Below, in pieces: positions 1-8,992 of a DNA stretch of 64,000 bases (positions are counted from its first letter, which is position 1; each line of letters begins with the position of its first letter). The DNA comes from CAYSRC01 sp964446385 (GTDB lineage: Bacteria; Bacillota; Clostridia; Oscillospirales; Ruminococcaceae): contig CAYUOH010000007.1 of assembly GCA_964446385.1 (NCBI GenBank), positions 1 through 64,000 of the forward strand. The letters are read 5' to 3'. The notes below the pieces were generated by a model that worked only from the letters and a program-made list of their open reading frames with translations, had not been told where the DNA came from and ran no database searches. The position numbers and the translations under genes were made by a program.

Positions 1-749
1 GTATGCTGGGCTCATCCAATTCCATCTCCTGCGCGAACATCATGCTGAACTCCGCTGTGGCGGAATCTTTGAAACTGTTCGCGGACGAGCTGGAGGGCGC
101 GGAGCGATTTGAGGACACGCTGCATGCGCTGATCAAACGAATTGTTAAAGATCACAAGCGCATCCTGTTCAACGGCAACGGATACGACGATGCGTGGATC
201 AGGGAAGCGACCGAAAAACGCGGTCTTTTGAATTTCCGTACCACTCCGGACTGCATGCCCCATCTGCTGGACGAAAAGAATATCCGAATGCTCACCTCGC
301 ACGGGGTATATACCGAGGCGGAGCTCAGGTCGCGCTGTGACATCATGCTTGAAAACTACTGCAAAACAGTGGTCATTGAGGCAAATACCATGTCAGACAT
401 GGCGAAGAAGCAGATACTTCCCGCAGTTGTGGCTTACACCGGAGACCTTGCCACAGCGGTAAAATCGACATCGTCTATCACGGATGTGTCCTGCGGATAT
501 GAAAAGTCGCTTATCGGCAGGTTGTCCGTTCTGACCGACCAAATTGCCATGAAAACCGAAAGTCTTGACGCATCGCTTTTAAAGCTGCGGGACGCTGCGG
601 ATGTTAAGCAGGAGGCGTATCTCATAAGGGATACAATCCTGCAGAAAATGAACGAGCTGCGCGCTGTGGCGGACGAGGCAGAAGCAATAACAGCCGAAAA
701 GTACTGGCCGTTTCCCACTTACGGCGATCTGATGTTCGGAGTGAGATAA
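1..749 (+). CDS. glnN: Type III glutamine synthetase, 3' part
   Basis: Glutamine synthetase condenses glutamate and ammonia to glutamine with ATP in the cytoplasm. Only the C-terminal ~249 residues are in the window; the gene starts upstream, so the first ATG visible at base 3 is internal. The stretch matches the GSIII (GlnN) C-terminal region: MLGSS near the edge, FNGNGYDDAW, RGLLNFRTTPD, the acidic helical part with IEANTMSDMA, and the end PFPTYGDLMFGVR. GSIII is a ~700-residue form common in Clostridia and Bacteroides. It leads a train of glutamine-using enzymes; asnB follows after 29 bp. The family call is secure; regulation lies outside the window. Confidence 0.93.
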   Translation, partial: MLGSSNSISCANIMLNSAVAESLKLFADELEGAERFEDTLHALIKRIVKDHKRILFNGNGYDDAWIREATEKRGLLNFRTTPDCMPHLLDEKNIRMLTSHGVYTEAELRSRCDIMLENYCKTVVIEANTMSDMAKKQILPAVVAYTGDLATAVKSTSSITDVSCGYEKSLIGRLSVLTDQIAMKTESLDASLLKLRDAADVKQEAYLIRDTILQKMNELRAVADEAEAITAEKYWPFPTYGDLMFGVR

Positions 750-778
750 GCGGAAAACGTCATCTTGGAGGATTTTTT

Positions 779-2359
779 ATGTGTTCTATCATGGGCTGGT
801 GCAGCGACGCAGCGTCGCTTGCGGATTTTAAGGAAAGTTTTGACAAAACGGCTTCCAGAGGTCCCGACGATACAAAGGTGATCAACACCGGCAAAGGACT
901 TCTGGGCTTTCACAGACTCTCGATCATGGGGCTGCATCCCGAGGGGATGCAGCCGTTTGAGCTTGACGGGGACTGTGTGGTCTGTAACGGCGAGATATAC
1001 GGCTTCGAAAAGCTGCGGGCTGATCTTGCGGTTAAGGGCTATACCTTCGTCAGCGGCAGCGACTGCGAGATCCTGCTGCCAATGTACCGAGAATACGGCG
1101 TCGGGATGTTCGCGATGCTGGACGCGGAGTTCGCGCTCATCCTGTTTGACGCGCGAACAAAAGAATATATAGCGGCGCGTGATCCCATCGGGATCCGACC
1201 GCTCTACTACGGGTATGATGAACACGGAACGATCCTGTTTGCAAGTGAAGCCAAGAATCTGATTTCACTGACAGGCAGGGTCATGCCGTTTCCGCCCGGC
1301 TGCTATTACAAAGGCGGCAAGTTCATCCGCTATCGCGACATCGCGGCGGTGAGCGAGGTGTGCCGCGACGATTTGGAAACAGTCTGCGCCGGCATCCGTA
1401 AAAAGTTTGTGGCCGGGGTGGAAAAGCGTATGGTAGCGGACGCAAAGGTAGGCTACCTGCTCTCCGGCGGACTGGATTCCTCACTTGTGTGCGCCATCGC
1501 ACAGAAGAAAAGCAGGGCTCCGATAAGAACTTTCGCCGTGGGCATGTCCGGTGACGCGATAGACCTCAAATATGCAAAACAGGCAGCAACATATATCGGC
1601 AGCAATCACACGGAGGTCATTATTACCAAGGCGCAGGTGATATCCTCCATCGAAACCGTTGTGGAACTGCTGGGCACTTTCGATATTACAACCGTACGCG
1701 CCAGCATCGGCATGTATCTTGTCTGCAAATACATTCATGAGCATACCGATATTCGCGTGCTGCTGACCGGAGAAATCTCCGACGAACTGTTCGGCTATAA
1801 ATACACGGACTTTGCTCCAAGCGCAGCGGCGTTTCAAACGGAATCGGAAAAGCGCATCAGAGAACTGCATATGTACGATGTTCTCCGCGCCGACCGCTGC
1901 ATTTCGGTGAACTCGCTGGAAGCACGGGTGCCCTTCGGCGATCTGGACTTCGTGGAATACGTACTGTCCATTGACCCGGAGAAAAAGCTGAACACATACA
2001 ACAAAGGCAAATACCTGCTGCGCCACGCCTTTGAGGGTGACTGGCTGCCGCAGGAGATCCTGTGGCGTGAGAAAGCGGCTTTTTCCGACGCGGTGGGCCA
2101 CTCACTGGTCGATTGCATTAAGGAATACGCCGAGGGTCTGTATACGGAAGCGGAATTCCGGCATCAGTGCATAAAATACAGCCACGCACAGCCCTTTACT
2201 AAAGAGTCGCTGCTCTATCGGGAGCTGTTTGAAAAGCATTATCCGGGCCAGTCGAATATGATTGATGATTTCTGGATGCCCAACAAAAGCTGGGCGGGAT
2301 GCGACGTCAGCGACCCGTCCGCCAGAGTGCTCTCAAACTACGGTGACAGCGGAATATAA
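779..2359 (+). CDS. asnB: Asparagine synthase (glutamine-hydrolysing)
   Basis: AsnB transfers glutamine-derived ammonia to aspartate through an aspartyl-AMP intermediate, giving asparagine. The 526-residue protein begins Met-Cys-Ser-Ile-Met-Gly, which exposes the class II amidotransferase Cys2 nucleophile after Met removal. The N-terminal glutaminase domain (about 1-190) has ASRGPDD, GLLGFHRLSI and CNGEIYG. The C-terminal PP-loop domain has YLLSGGLDSSL near residues 228-238 and LTGEISDELFGY near 331. Length is typical. It lies 29 bp after glnN with a GGAGG site before the ATG, consistent with cotranscription and direct use of newly made glutamine. Confidence 0.95.
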   Translation: MCSIMGWCSDAASLADFKESFDKTASRGPDDTKVINTGKGLLGFHRLSIMGLHPEGMQPFELDGDCVVCNGEIYGFEKLRADLAVKGYTFVSGSDCEILLPMYREYGVGMFAMLDAEFALILFDARTKEYIAARDPIGIRPLYYGYDEHGTILFASEAKNLISLTGRVMPFPPGCYYKGGKFIRYRDIAAVSEVCRDDLETVCAGIRKKFVAGVEKRMVADAKVGYLLSGGLDSSLVCAIAQKKSRAPIRTFAVGMSGDAIDLKYAKQAATYIGSNHTEVIITKAQVISSIETVVELLGTFDITTVRASIGMYLVCKYIHEHTDIRVLLTGEISDELFGYKYTDFAPSAAAFQTESEKRIRELHMYDVLRADRCISVNSLEARVPFGDLDFVEYVLSIDPEKKLNTYNKGKYLLRHAFEGDWLPQEILWREKAAFSDAVGHSLVDCIKEYAEGLYTEAEFRHQCIKYSHAQPFTKESLLYRELFEKHYPGQSNMIDDFWMPNKSWAGCDVSDPSARVLSNYGDSGI

Positions 2360-2379
2360 AAAGGAAAGAGGAAGAAGCA

Positions 2380-3093
2380 ATGGAAAAGCAAGCGCTTAAA
2401 TATGAAGGTAAATCCAAAAAGGTCTTTGAAACAGAATCCCCCGACCTCCTGATCGTCTCCTACAAGGACGACGCTACTGCTTTGAACGGCCTGAAAAAGG
2501 GCAGCATCGCAGGCAAAGGCTCCATAAACAACAAAATGACAAATATACTCATGCAGCAGCTGGAGCAGCTCGGAATTCCGACACATTTTGTCAGGGAACT
2601 TAACGATCGCGATACCCTCGTTAAAAAAGTCGTCATTGTGCCGCTTGAGGTCATCATCCGAAACCTCTCCGCCGGTTCTTTCGCAAAGCGATACGGAGTT
2701 GAGGAGGGTATTGTCTTTGCGCGTCCCACGATCGAGTTCTCTTACAAAAACGACGCTCTGGGCGATCCGCTGCTGAACGACGATCACGCGCTGGCGCTGG
2801 GTCTCTGTACGGAACGCGAGCTGGAAACTATAAAAAAATACTCTTTCGCTGTAAATGACTTTTTAAAAGATTTTTGGATAAAACGCGGTATAATACTGGT
2901 AGACTTCAAGCTGGAGTTCGGTAAGCTGCCCGACGGAACCGTCGTTCTGGCCGACGAGATCAGCCCGGATACTTGCCGTCTTTGGGACAGTGAAACAAAG
3001 GAAAAACTGGACAAGGACCGATTTCGCCGGGACATGGGCGGGACAGAGGAAGCCTATGCTGAGGTTATGAAGCGTTTAACAGCAATAAGATAA
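2380..3093 (+). CDS. purC: Phosphoribosylaminoimidazole-succinocarboxamide synthase
   Basis: SAICAR synthetase joins aspartate to CAIR with ATP, step 8 of IMP synthesis. The 237 residues are the usual bacterial length. Diagnostic stretches are the start YEGKSKKVFET, FKDDATA-like YKDDATALNG, GKGSINN, THFVREL, VIIRNLSAGSFAKR, EFSYKNDALGDP and LADEISPDTCRLWD. It starts 20 bp after asnB behind a GGAAAGAGGAAG stretch. The remaining early purine genes are not in the window, so only part of the pathway is gathered here: the aspartate-using and glutamine-using steps. Confidence 0.96.
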   Translation: MEKQALKYEGKSKKVFETESPDLLIVSYKDDATALNGLKKGSIAGKGSINNKMTNILMQQLEQLGIPTHFVRELNDRDTLVKKVVIVPLEVIIRNLSAGSFAKRYGVEEGIVFARPTIEFSYKNDALGDPLLNDDHALALGLCTERELETIKKYSFAVNDFLKDFWIKRGIILVDFKLEFGKLPDGTVVLADEISPDTCRLWDSETKEKLDKDRFRRDMGGTEEAYAEVMKRLTAIR

Positions 3094-3108
3094 GAAAGCA
3101 GGTAAAAA

Positions 3109-4395
3109 ATGAAGAATTGCGCAATTGTAGGAATCAACTGGGGTGACGAGGGCAAGGGCCGCATGGTCGATCTGTTGTCCGAAGATTACGACGTTGTCAT
3201 CCGATATCAGGGCGGCGGGAACGCCGGTCATACGGTGGTAAACGACAGGGGTAAATTCGCGCTGCATCTGCTGCCGTCCGGAATTTTCCGCACCGGTGTC
3301 ATGAACGTACTCGGAAACGGCGTGGCGCTCGATCCGGAAAATCTGCTGGACGAGATTGCCCAGATCACGGCGAAAGGTGTGGACATCACGCCGGACAACC
3401 TTCTGATCAGCGACCGCGCATCACTGCTGCTGCCGTGGCACAGGGATCTGGACGGACTGGAGGAGGCGCGGTTGGCAGATAAAAAATTCGGCTCAACCAA
3501 GCAGGGAATCGCGCCGTTCTACTCCGACAAGAGCCAAAAAAAGACCGTCCTCGCCGGGGAACTTTTTTATCCCAAAGTATTGAAAGCGCATCTTCTTGAA
3601 CTCATGGAGTGGAAAAACCTGACGCTGACCTGCGTATACGGCGCAAAGCCCTACACCGAACCGATGCTGGACGACTGGCTCGCAGGCTGCTGCGAAAAGC
3701 TTAAGCCGTTTGTGGGCGACACGGGAGACTATTTGAAGCAGGCGTCCGACAACGGTAAAAGCCTGCTGTTTGAAGCACAGCTCGGCTCGCTGCGCGATCT
3801 GGACTACGGCATATATCCCTATACGACCTCGTCGAACACACTGGCGGCGTACGCGCCGATTGGCTCCGGCTTCCCCGGCGCAAAAATCGACCGGGTCCTC
3901 GGTGTCGTTAAGGCCTATTCAACCTGTGTCGGCGAAGGACCGTTTGTGTGCGAGATGCACGGCGAAGAGGCGGAAAGGCTGCGCGAGGCAGGTGAGGAGT
4001 ACGGGGCAAAGACAGGCAGGGCCCGTCGTGTGGGACCGTTTGACGTTCTCGCCACAGCCTACGGCGTGGAGGTGCAGGCGGCGACCGAGATTGCCCTGAC
4101 AAAGCTGGACATTCTGAGTAATTATGAAAGGATTCCGGTGTGCACGGCATACACGCTTGACGGACAAAGGCTAAAACGCTTCCCGTTCCCGACGGCTCTG
4201 GAATCCGCCCAGCCGGTCATCGAGTACATGGACGGATGGAAATGCGATATTTCGGGTGTGCGGACATGGGGGAAATTGCCCCGGGCTGCGCGGGACTATG
4301 TGACGTTTATCGAAAGCGCGGTGCACTGCCCTATCACATATGTCTCTGTGGGTCCGGAGCGCGACAGCATAATCCTTCGGAATAAAGGAGAATAA
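3109..4395 (+). CDS. purA: Adenylosuccinate synthetase
   Basis: PurA uses GTP to join aspartate to IMP, giving adenylosuccinate, the first committed AMP step. The 428-residue protein shows the expected N-terminal motif GINWGDEGKGRMVD (GDEGKG P-loop-like element), GGGNAGHTVV, GSTKQGIAPFYSDK, EAQLGSLRDLDYGIYPYTTSSN and a C-terminal YVSVGPERD. It begins 15 bp after purC and is followed after 4 bp by purB, which acts on its product, so the AMP branch is contiguous. Confidence 0.96.
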   Translation: MKNCAIVGINWGDEGKGRMVDLLSEDYDVVIRYQGGGNAGHTVVNDRGKFALHLLPSGIFRTGVMNVLGNGVALDPENLLDEIAQITAKGVDITPDNLLISDRASLLLPWHRDLDGLEEARLADKKFGSTKQGIAPFYSDKSQKKTVLAGELFYPKVLKAHLLELMEWKNLTLTCVYGAKPYTEPMLDDWLAGCCEKLKPFVGDTGDYLKQASDNGKSLLFEAQLGSLRDLDYGIYPYTTSSNTLAAYAPIGSGFPGAKIDRVLGVVKAYSTCVGEGPFVCEMHGEEAERLREAGEEYGAKTGRARRVGPFDVLATAYGVEVQAATEIALTKLDILSNYERIPVCTAYTLDGQRLKRFPFPTALESAQPVIEYMDGWKCDISGVRTWGKLPRAARDYVTFIESAVHCPITYVSVGPERDSIILRNKGE

Positions 4396-4399
4396 AGCT

Positions 4400-5815
4400 A
4401 TGAGCGATAAATACGAGTCACCTCTGTCATCCCGATACGCCTCTAAAGATATGCTCGCGCTGTTTTCCTCCGATACGCGTTACCGGACGTGGCGCAAACT
4501 TTGGGTCTCTCTTGCCGGGGCGGAAATGAACCTCGGCCTGCCGGTTACCGCCGAGCAAGTGGCGGAGCTGGAGGCGCATACGGAGGACATCGACTACGAA
4601 TGCGTGTCACGCCGGGAAAAAGAAGTAAGACACGACGTTATGGCGCACATCTATGCCTACGGGAAGGTTGCGCCCGGCGCCGCCGGTATTATCCATCTGG
4701 GCGCGACGAGCTGCTACGTCACCGACAACGCCGATCTTATAATCTACCGCGACGCTCTTTGCTTTCTGCGCAAAGAGCTTTTGTCCGTTCTTAAGAGCCT
4801 TGCGGACTTTGCTGAAAAATACAAGGCCCTGCCAACGCTCGGATACACCCACTATCAGCCGGCGCAGCTTGTAACCGTCGGCAAGAGGGCCACGCTTTGG
4901 ATGCAGGATTTTTTGAGCGATCTTGAGGAATTGGACTTTGTCCTCGGCAGTATCAGATTTCTCGGATGCCGCGGGGCGACCGGCACGGAGGCCAGCTTTT
5001 TGGATCTGTTCGGCGGCGACACAGCGAAAATTGACGAGTTGAACCGACTGATTGCGGCGGACTTCGGTTTTGCCGAATGCTATCCGGTATGCTCTCAGAC
5101 CTATCCGCGCAAGCTGGACAGCCGAATACTGAACTGCCTGTCTTCTGTCGCGCAGAGCTGCACAAAAATGGCGGGAGATATCCGCCTGCTCCAGCATGAC
5201 CGTCAGATAGAGGAACCTTTTGAAGAAGACCAGATTGGTTCCTCCGCCATGCCATATAAGCGCAATCCCATGCGCTGCGAACGCATTTGTTCGCTCTCAC
5301 GCTATCTGATTGCAGATTCGCAAAACGCCGCCATGACCGCGTCAGTCCAGTGGCTCGAGCGGACTCTGGACGACTCCGCAAACCGCCGCATATCCCTGCC
5401 CGAGGGCTTCCTATGCGCAGACGCAATACTGAGGCTGACACGCAACGTGACGGCGGGGCTGCGCGTGAATGAGAACATCATCGCAAGGGCTGTGCGCGAA
5501 TATCTGCCTTTCATCGCAACTGAGAATATTATGATGGAGGCTGTAAAGCGCGGAAGCGACCGTCAGAAGGTGCATGAGATCATCCGCCGCTGTTCCATGC
5601 GCGCCTCTGATGAGATGAGCAGCGGGGGCAACTGCCGCTTGCCCGAGTTTCTCGGCGCGGAAAAAGATCTCGGTCTCAGCGAACCGGAGCTGATCGAGCT
5701 CCTGGACCCGGCAAAATACATCGGCCGCTGCCCCGAACAGGTGGAGCGTTTTCTTTCACAGATCTCCCCGCTCCTGTCAGACGCGGAAAAAGACTCTGTA
5801 GAAATAGAACTTTAA
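4400..5815 (+). CDS. purB: Adenylosuccinate lyase
   Basis: PurB removes fumarate twice in purine synthesis, from SAICAR and from adenylosuccinate. The 471-residue protein begins YESPLSSRYASKDML and carries the fumarase/aspartase superfamily elements: LGATSCYVTDNAD near residue 95, TLGYTHYQPAQ near 150, and the signature GSSAMPYKRNPMRCE near 281, whose serine loop is catalytic in the family. It is 4 bp downstream of purA and 14 bp upstream of guaA. The closer resemblance is to the eukaryote-like ~470-residue PurB class rather than to the shorter Bacillus form; that sub-grouping is an inference from length. Confidence 0.95.
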   Translation: MSDKYESPLSSRYASKDMLALFSSDTRYRTWRKLWVSLAGAEMNLGLPVTAEQVAELEAHTEDIDYECVSRREKEVRHDVMAHIYAYGKVAPGAAGIIHLGATSCYVTDNADLIIYRDALCFLRKELLSVLKSLADFAEKYKALPTLGYTHYQPAQLVTVGKRATLWMQDFLSDLEELDFVLGSIRFLGCRGATGTEASFLDLFGGDTAKIDELNRLIAADFGFAECYPVCSQTYPRKLDSRILNCLSSVAQSCTKMAGDIRLLQHDRQIEEPFEEDQIGSSAMPYKRNPMRCERICSLSRYLIADSQNAAMTASVQWLERTLDDSANRRISLPEGFLCADAILRLTRNVTAGLRVNENIIARAVREYLPFIATENIMMEAVKRGSDRQKVHEIIRRCSMRASDEMSSGGNCRLPEFLGAEKDLGLSEPELIELLDPAKYIGRCPEQVERFLSQISPLLSDAEKDSVEIEL

Positions 5816-5829
5816 GGTTGGTAAATATT

Positions 5830-7365
5830 ATGCGGGAAACAATACTGGTTTTGGATTTCGGCGGGCAGTACTGCCAGCTTATCGCGCGGCGCGTGCGTGA
5901 AATGCATGTATATGCAAAAATAAAACCGTATAACAAAATAACGGTCGGAGAAATCAAGGCCGAGGGCTATACAGGAGTCATACTCACCGGCGGGCCAAAC
6001 AGCGTCTGCGACTTGTCCTCGCCGCATTTTGACCCCGCGCTGCTGGACGCAGGCATCCCCGTTCTCGGCATCTGCTACGGCGCGCAGCTCATGGCATTTA
6101 TGGCCGGCGGAGGGGTGCGCCCGGCGGAGGGCGGCAGCGAGTACGGCAAGACAGCAGTCACAGCGCACGGAAGCGCGCTTTTCGCAGGCATACCCGAACA
6201 AAGCGTATGCTGGATGAGCCACACCGATTATATTGCATCCGTGCCCGACGGCTTTACCGTGACGGCATCCAGCGGCAAATGCCCCTGCGCCGCCATGTGC
6301 GACGAGCGCCGCAAGCTTTACGCCGTCCAGTTCCATCCGGAGGTAGCGCACACGCAGTACGGTGCGAATATGCTTCAAAATTTTCTGCTTTCTGTCTGCG
6401 GCTGTCATGGGGACTGGCAGATGGAGGACTTTATCGAGAGCGCAGTAACGCGCTACAAAACGGAGCTGGCCGGGAAGCGGGTGCTGCTGGCCCTGTCCGG
6501 CGGCGTGGATTCATCGGTGGTTGCGGCTCTTCTTTACCGGGCGATCGGTGACGCGCTCGTTTGCGTGTTTGTGGACCACGGTCTGCTGCGCAAAGGTGAG
6601 GGCGAGCTGGTGGAGCATGCTTTCAGGGGTCGCTTTGGCGGCAGCTTTATACGCGTGGACGCGCGTAAGCGGTTTTTGGATAAGCTTGAGGGCATTACCG
6701 ATCCGGAGCAAAAGCGCAGGATTATCGGCACGGAGTTTATCCGTGTCTTTGAGGATGAGGCGAAAAAGCTGGGCAAAATCGACTTTCTCGCGCAGGGCAC
6801 GATCTATCCCGATGTTGTGGAGAGCGGCAGGGGCGATTCCGCCACCATTAAGAGCCACCACAACGTGGGCGGTTTGCCGGACGTCATCTCCTTTGACGGC
6901 ATAGTTGAGCCTCTCAGAGACCTGTTCAAGGACGAGGTTCGCGAGGTGGGAGAAAAGCTTGGCCTGCCACGGGAGATCACCCGCCGTCAGCCTTTCCCCG
7001 GTCCGGGACTCGCCGTGCGGATTATCGGCGCGATCACAGATGAAAAACTTTCCCTGCTCCGCGAGGCCGACGCCATTTTTAGCGAGGAGCTGGCAAAGTG
7101 TTGCCCTGAGAACCTTCCGGATCAGTTCTTTGCCGTTCTGACCGACCTTATGAGTGTCGGGGTGAAGGGTGACGCGAGGACTTACGGACGGACGGTCGTC
7201 CTCCGCGCAGTCACAACCGACGATTTTATGACGGCAGAGTGGACAAAGATACCCTTTGATGCGCTGGAGGCGGCGAGCAACCGCATCACAAACGAAGTCG
7301 CGGGTGTTACACGAGTCGTTTACGATATAACATCCAAGCCGCCTGCGACTGTGGAATGGGAATGA
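5830..7365 (+). CDS. guaA: GMP synthase (glutamine-hydrolysing)
   Basis: GuaA converts XMP to GMP with ATP and glutamine-derived ammonia. The protein has ~511 residues. Residues 1-190 form a class I amidotransferase: ILVLDFGGQYCQLIARRVRE, nucleophile Cys in GICYGAQ, and the His-Glu pair in QFHPEV. The PP-loop synthetase follows with LALSGGVDSSVVA, then the dimerisation domain ending KPPATVEWE. I chose the ATG at 5830 over the in-frame TTG at 5818, because the AAGG element ends directly at the TTG and leaves it no spacing. It sits between purB and pyrG with gaps of 14 and 10 bp. Confidence 0.95.
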   Translation: MRETILVLDFGGQYCQLIARRVREMHVYAKIKPYNKITVGEIKAEGYTGVILTGGPNSVCDLSSPHFDPALLDAGIPVLGICYGAQLMAFMAGGGVRPAEGGSEYGKTAVTAHGSALFAGIPEQSVCWMSHTDYIASVPDGFTVTASSGKCPCAAMCDERRKLYAVQFHPEVAHTQYGANMLQNFLLSVCGCHGDWQMEDFIESAVTRYKTELAGKRVLLALSGGVDSSVVAALLYRAIGDALVCVFVDHGLLRKGEGELVEHAFRGRFGGSFIRVDARKRFLDKLEGITDPEQKRRIIGTEFIRVFEDEAKKLGKIDFLAQGTIYPDVVESGRGDSATIKSHHNVGGLPDVISFDGIVEPLRDLFKDEVREVGEKLGLPREITRRQPFPGPGLAVRIIGAITDEKLSLLREADAIFSEELAKCCPENLPDQFFAVLTDLMSVGVKGDARTYGRTVVLRAVTTDDFMTAEWTKIPFDALEAASNRITNEVAGVTRVVYDITSKPPATVEWE

Positions 7366-7375
7366 GGTGTAAACT

Positions 7376-8989
7376 ATGACAAAATACATTTTTGTAACCG
7401 GCGGAGTGGTATCCGGGCTCGGCAAGGGTATCACCGCCGCTTCGCTCGGCAGACTGCTGAAGGCGCGCGGCCTGAAGGTGGCTGCGCAAAAGCTTGACCC
7501 GTATATCAACCTGGACCCCGGAACCATGAGCCCCTACCAGCACGGCGAGGTCTATGTCACCGAGGACGGTGCGGAAACCGACCTGGATCTCGGGCACTAT
7601 GAGCGATTTATCGACGAAGATTTGAATCAGTATTCCAACCTCACCACCGGTAAGGTCTACTGGAACGTGCTGAACAAGGAGCGCCACGGTGAATATCTCG
7701 GCTCCACTGTGCAGGTAATCCCGCACATCACAAACGAGATTAAGGACTTCATCTACCACCTCGGTGGGCACACCGGCGTTGATGTCGTCATTACCGAGAT
7801 CGGAGGCACCATCGGAGACATTGAGTCCCAGCCCTTTATTGAGGCCGCTCGCCAGGTGGCCTTGGAAGTGGGCCGGGAAAACAGTCTGTTTATCCATGTG
7901 ACACTGGTCCCCTATCTCAGCTCCTCGGGGGAGTACAAATCAAAGCCCACGCAGCATTCGGTAAAGGAGCTGCAGGGCATGGGAGTGAATCCAAACATCG
8001 TCGTTCTGCGCGTAGACGGGCCGATTGAGCAGGATGTTTTCAAGAAAATCTCGCTGTTTTGCAACGTGAAACCGGACTGCGTGATTGAGAACACTACGCT
8101 GGCAAACCTCTACGAGGCGCCTCTTATGCTGGAAAAACAGAATTTTTCCGCCGTCGTCTGCCGGGAACTCGGCATCAGTGCGCCTGAGGCTGACCTCTCG
8201 GAATGGAAGAATCTGGTGTCCCGTATCAAAAACCGCGAGGGCCAGGTAAACATCGGCCTTGTCGGTAAATACACCAAGCTCCACGACGCCTATCTTTCCG
8301 TGGCGGAAGCGCTGCGCCACGCGGGCTATGAGCTGGGAACGCACATCCGCATCAGATGGATCGACTCGGAGACGCTGACGCCGGAAAACCTCGCGTCGGA
8401 GCTGTCGGATATTGACGGAATTATCGTTCCCGGAGGATTCGGCAACCGGGGTATTAACGGTATGATGCTTGCGGCGCAGTACGCTCGGGAGCGGAATTTG
8501 CCCTATTTCGGCATCTGTCTCGGCATGCAGATCGAAGTGATCGAATACGCGCGCAACATACTGGGTATTCTTGACGCGGACTCCGGCGAATTCGACGAAA
8601 ACAGCAGGAACAAGGTCATTGACTTCATGCCCGGCCAGAGCGAGGACATTGACAAGGGAGGGACATTGCGGTTGGGTGCCTATCCCTGCGTTATCAGACC
8701 CGGAACAAAAATGGCCGAATGCTATGGCGCTGCGGAAATCTCCGAACGCCACCGCCACCGCTACGAGTTCAATAACGACTACCGTGCGGCTTTCGAAGAA
8801 TCCGGCCTGACGCTCTCGGGCATCTCGCCCGACGGCAGACTTGTGGAGGCGGCGGAGCTGACAAAAAGGGATTTCTTCGTCGGTGTACAGTACCACCCGG
8901 AATTCAAGAGCCGCCCGAACCGGCCTCATCCTCTGTTTCTGGGTTTTGTGCGCGCGGCGCTCAAACACGCGGCGCGGGAAAGGAATTAA
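7376..8989 (+). CDS. pyrG: CTP synthase
   Basis: PyrG aminates UTP to CTP using ATP and glutamine. The 537-residue protein has the N-terminal synthase domain (TKYIFVTGGVVSGLGKGI, LDPYINLDPGTMSPYQHGEV, ITEIGGTIGDIES) and a C-terminal class I glutaminase domain with the nucleophile in GICLGMQ and the triad His/Glu in VQYHPEFKSRP. Length and motif order are standard. It is 10 bp after guaA and 3 bp before glmS, within the glutamine-consumer train. Confidence 0.96.
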   Translation: MTKYIFVTGGVVSGLGKGITAASLGRLLKARGLKVAAQKLDPYINLDPGTMSPYQHGEVYVTEDGAETDLDLGHYERFIDEDLNQYSNLTTGKVYWNVLNKERHGEYLGSTVQVIPHITNEIKDFIYHLGGHTGVDVVITEIGGTIGDIESQPFIEAARQVALEVGRENSLFIHVTLVPYLSSSGEYKSKPTQHSVKELQGMGVNPNIVVLRVDGPIEQDVFKKISLFCNVKPDCVIENTTLANLYEAPLMLEKQNFSAVVCRELGISAPEADLSEWKNLVSRIKNREGQVNIGLVGKYTKLHDAYLSVAEALRHAGYELGTHIRIRWIDSETLTPENLASELSDIDGIIVPGGFGNRGINGMMLAAQYARERNLPYFGICLGMQIEVIEYARNILGILDADSGEFDENSRNKVIDFMPGQSEDIDKGGTLRLGAYPCVIRPGTKMAECYGAAEISERHRHRYEFNNDYRAAFEESGLTLSGISPDGRLVEAAELTKRDFFVGVQYHPEFKSRPNRPHPLFLGFVRAALKHAARERN

Positions 8990-8992
8990 ATT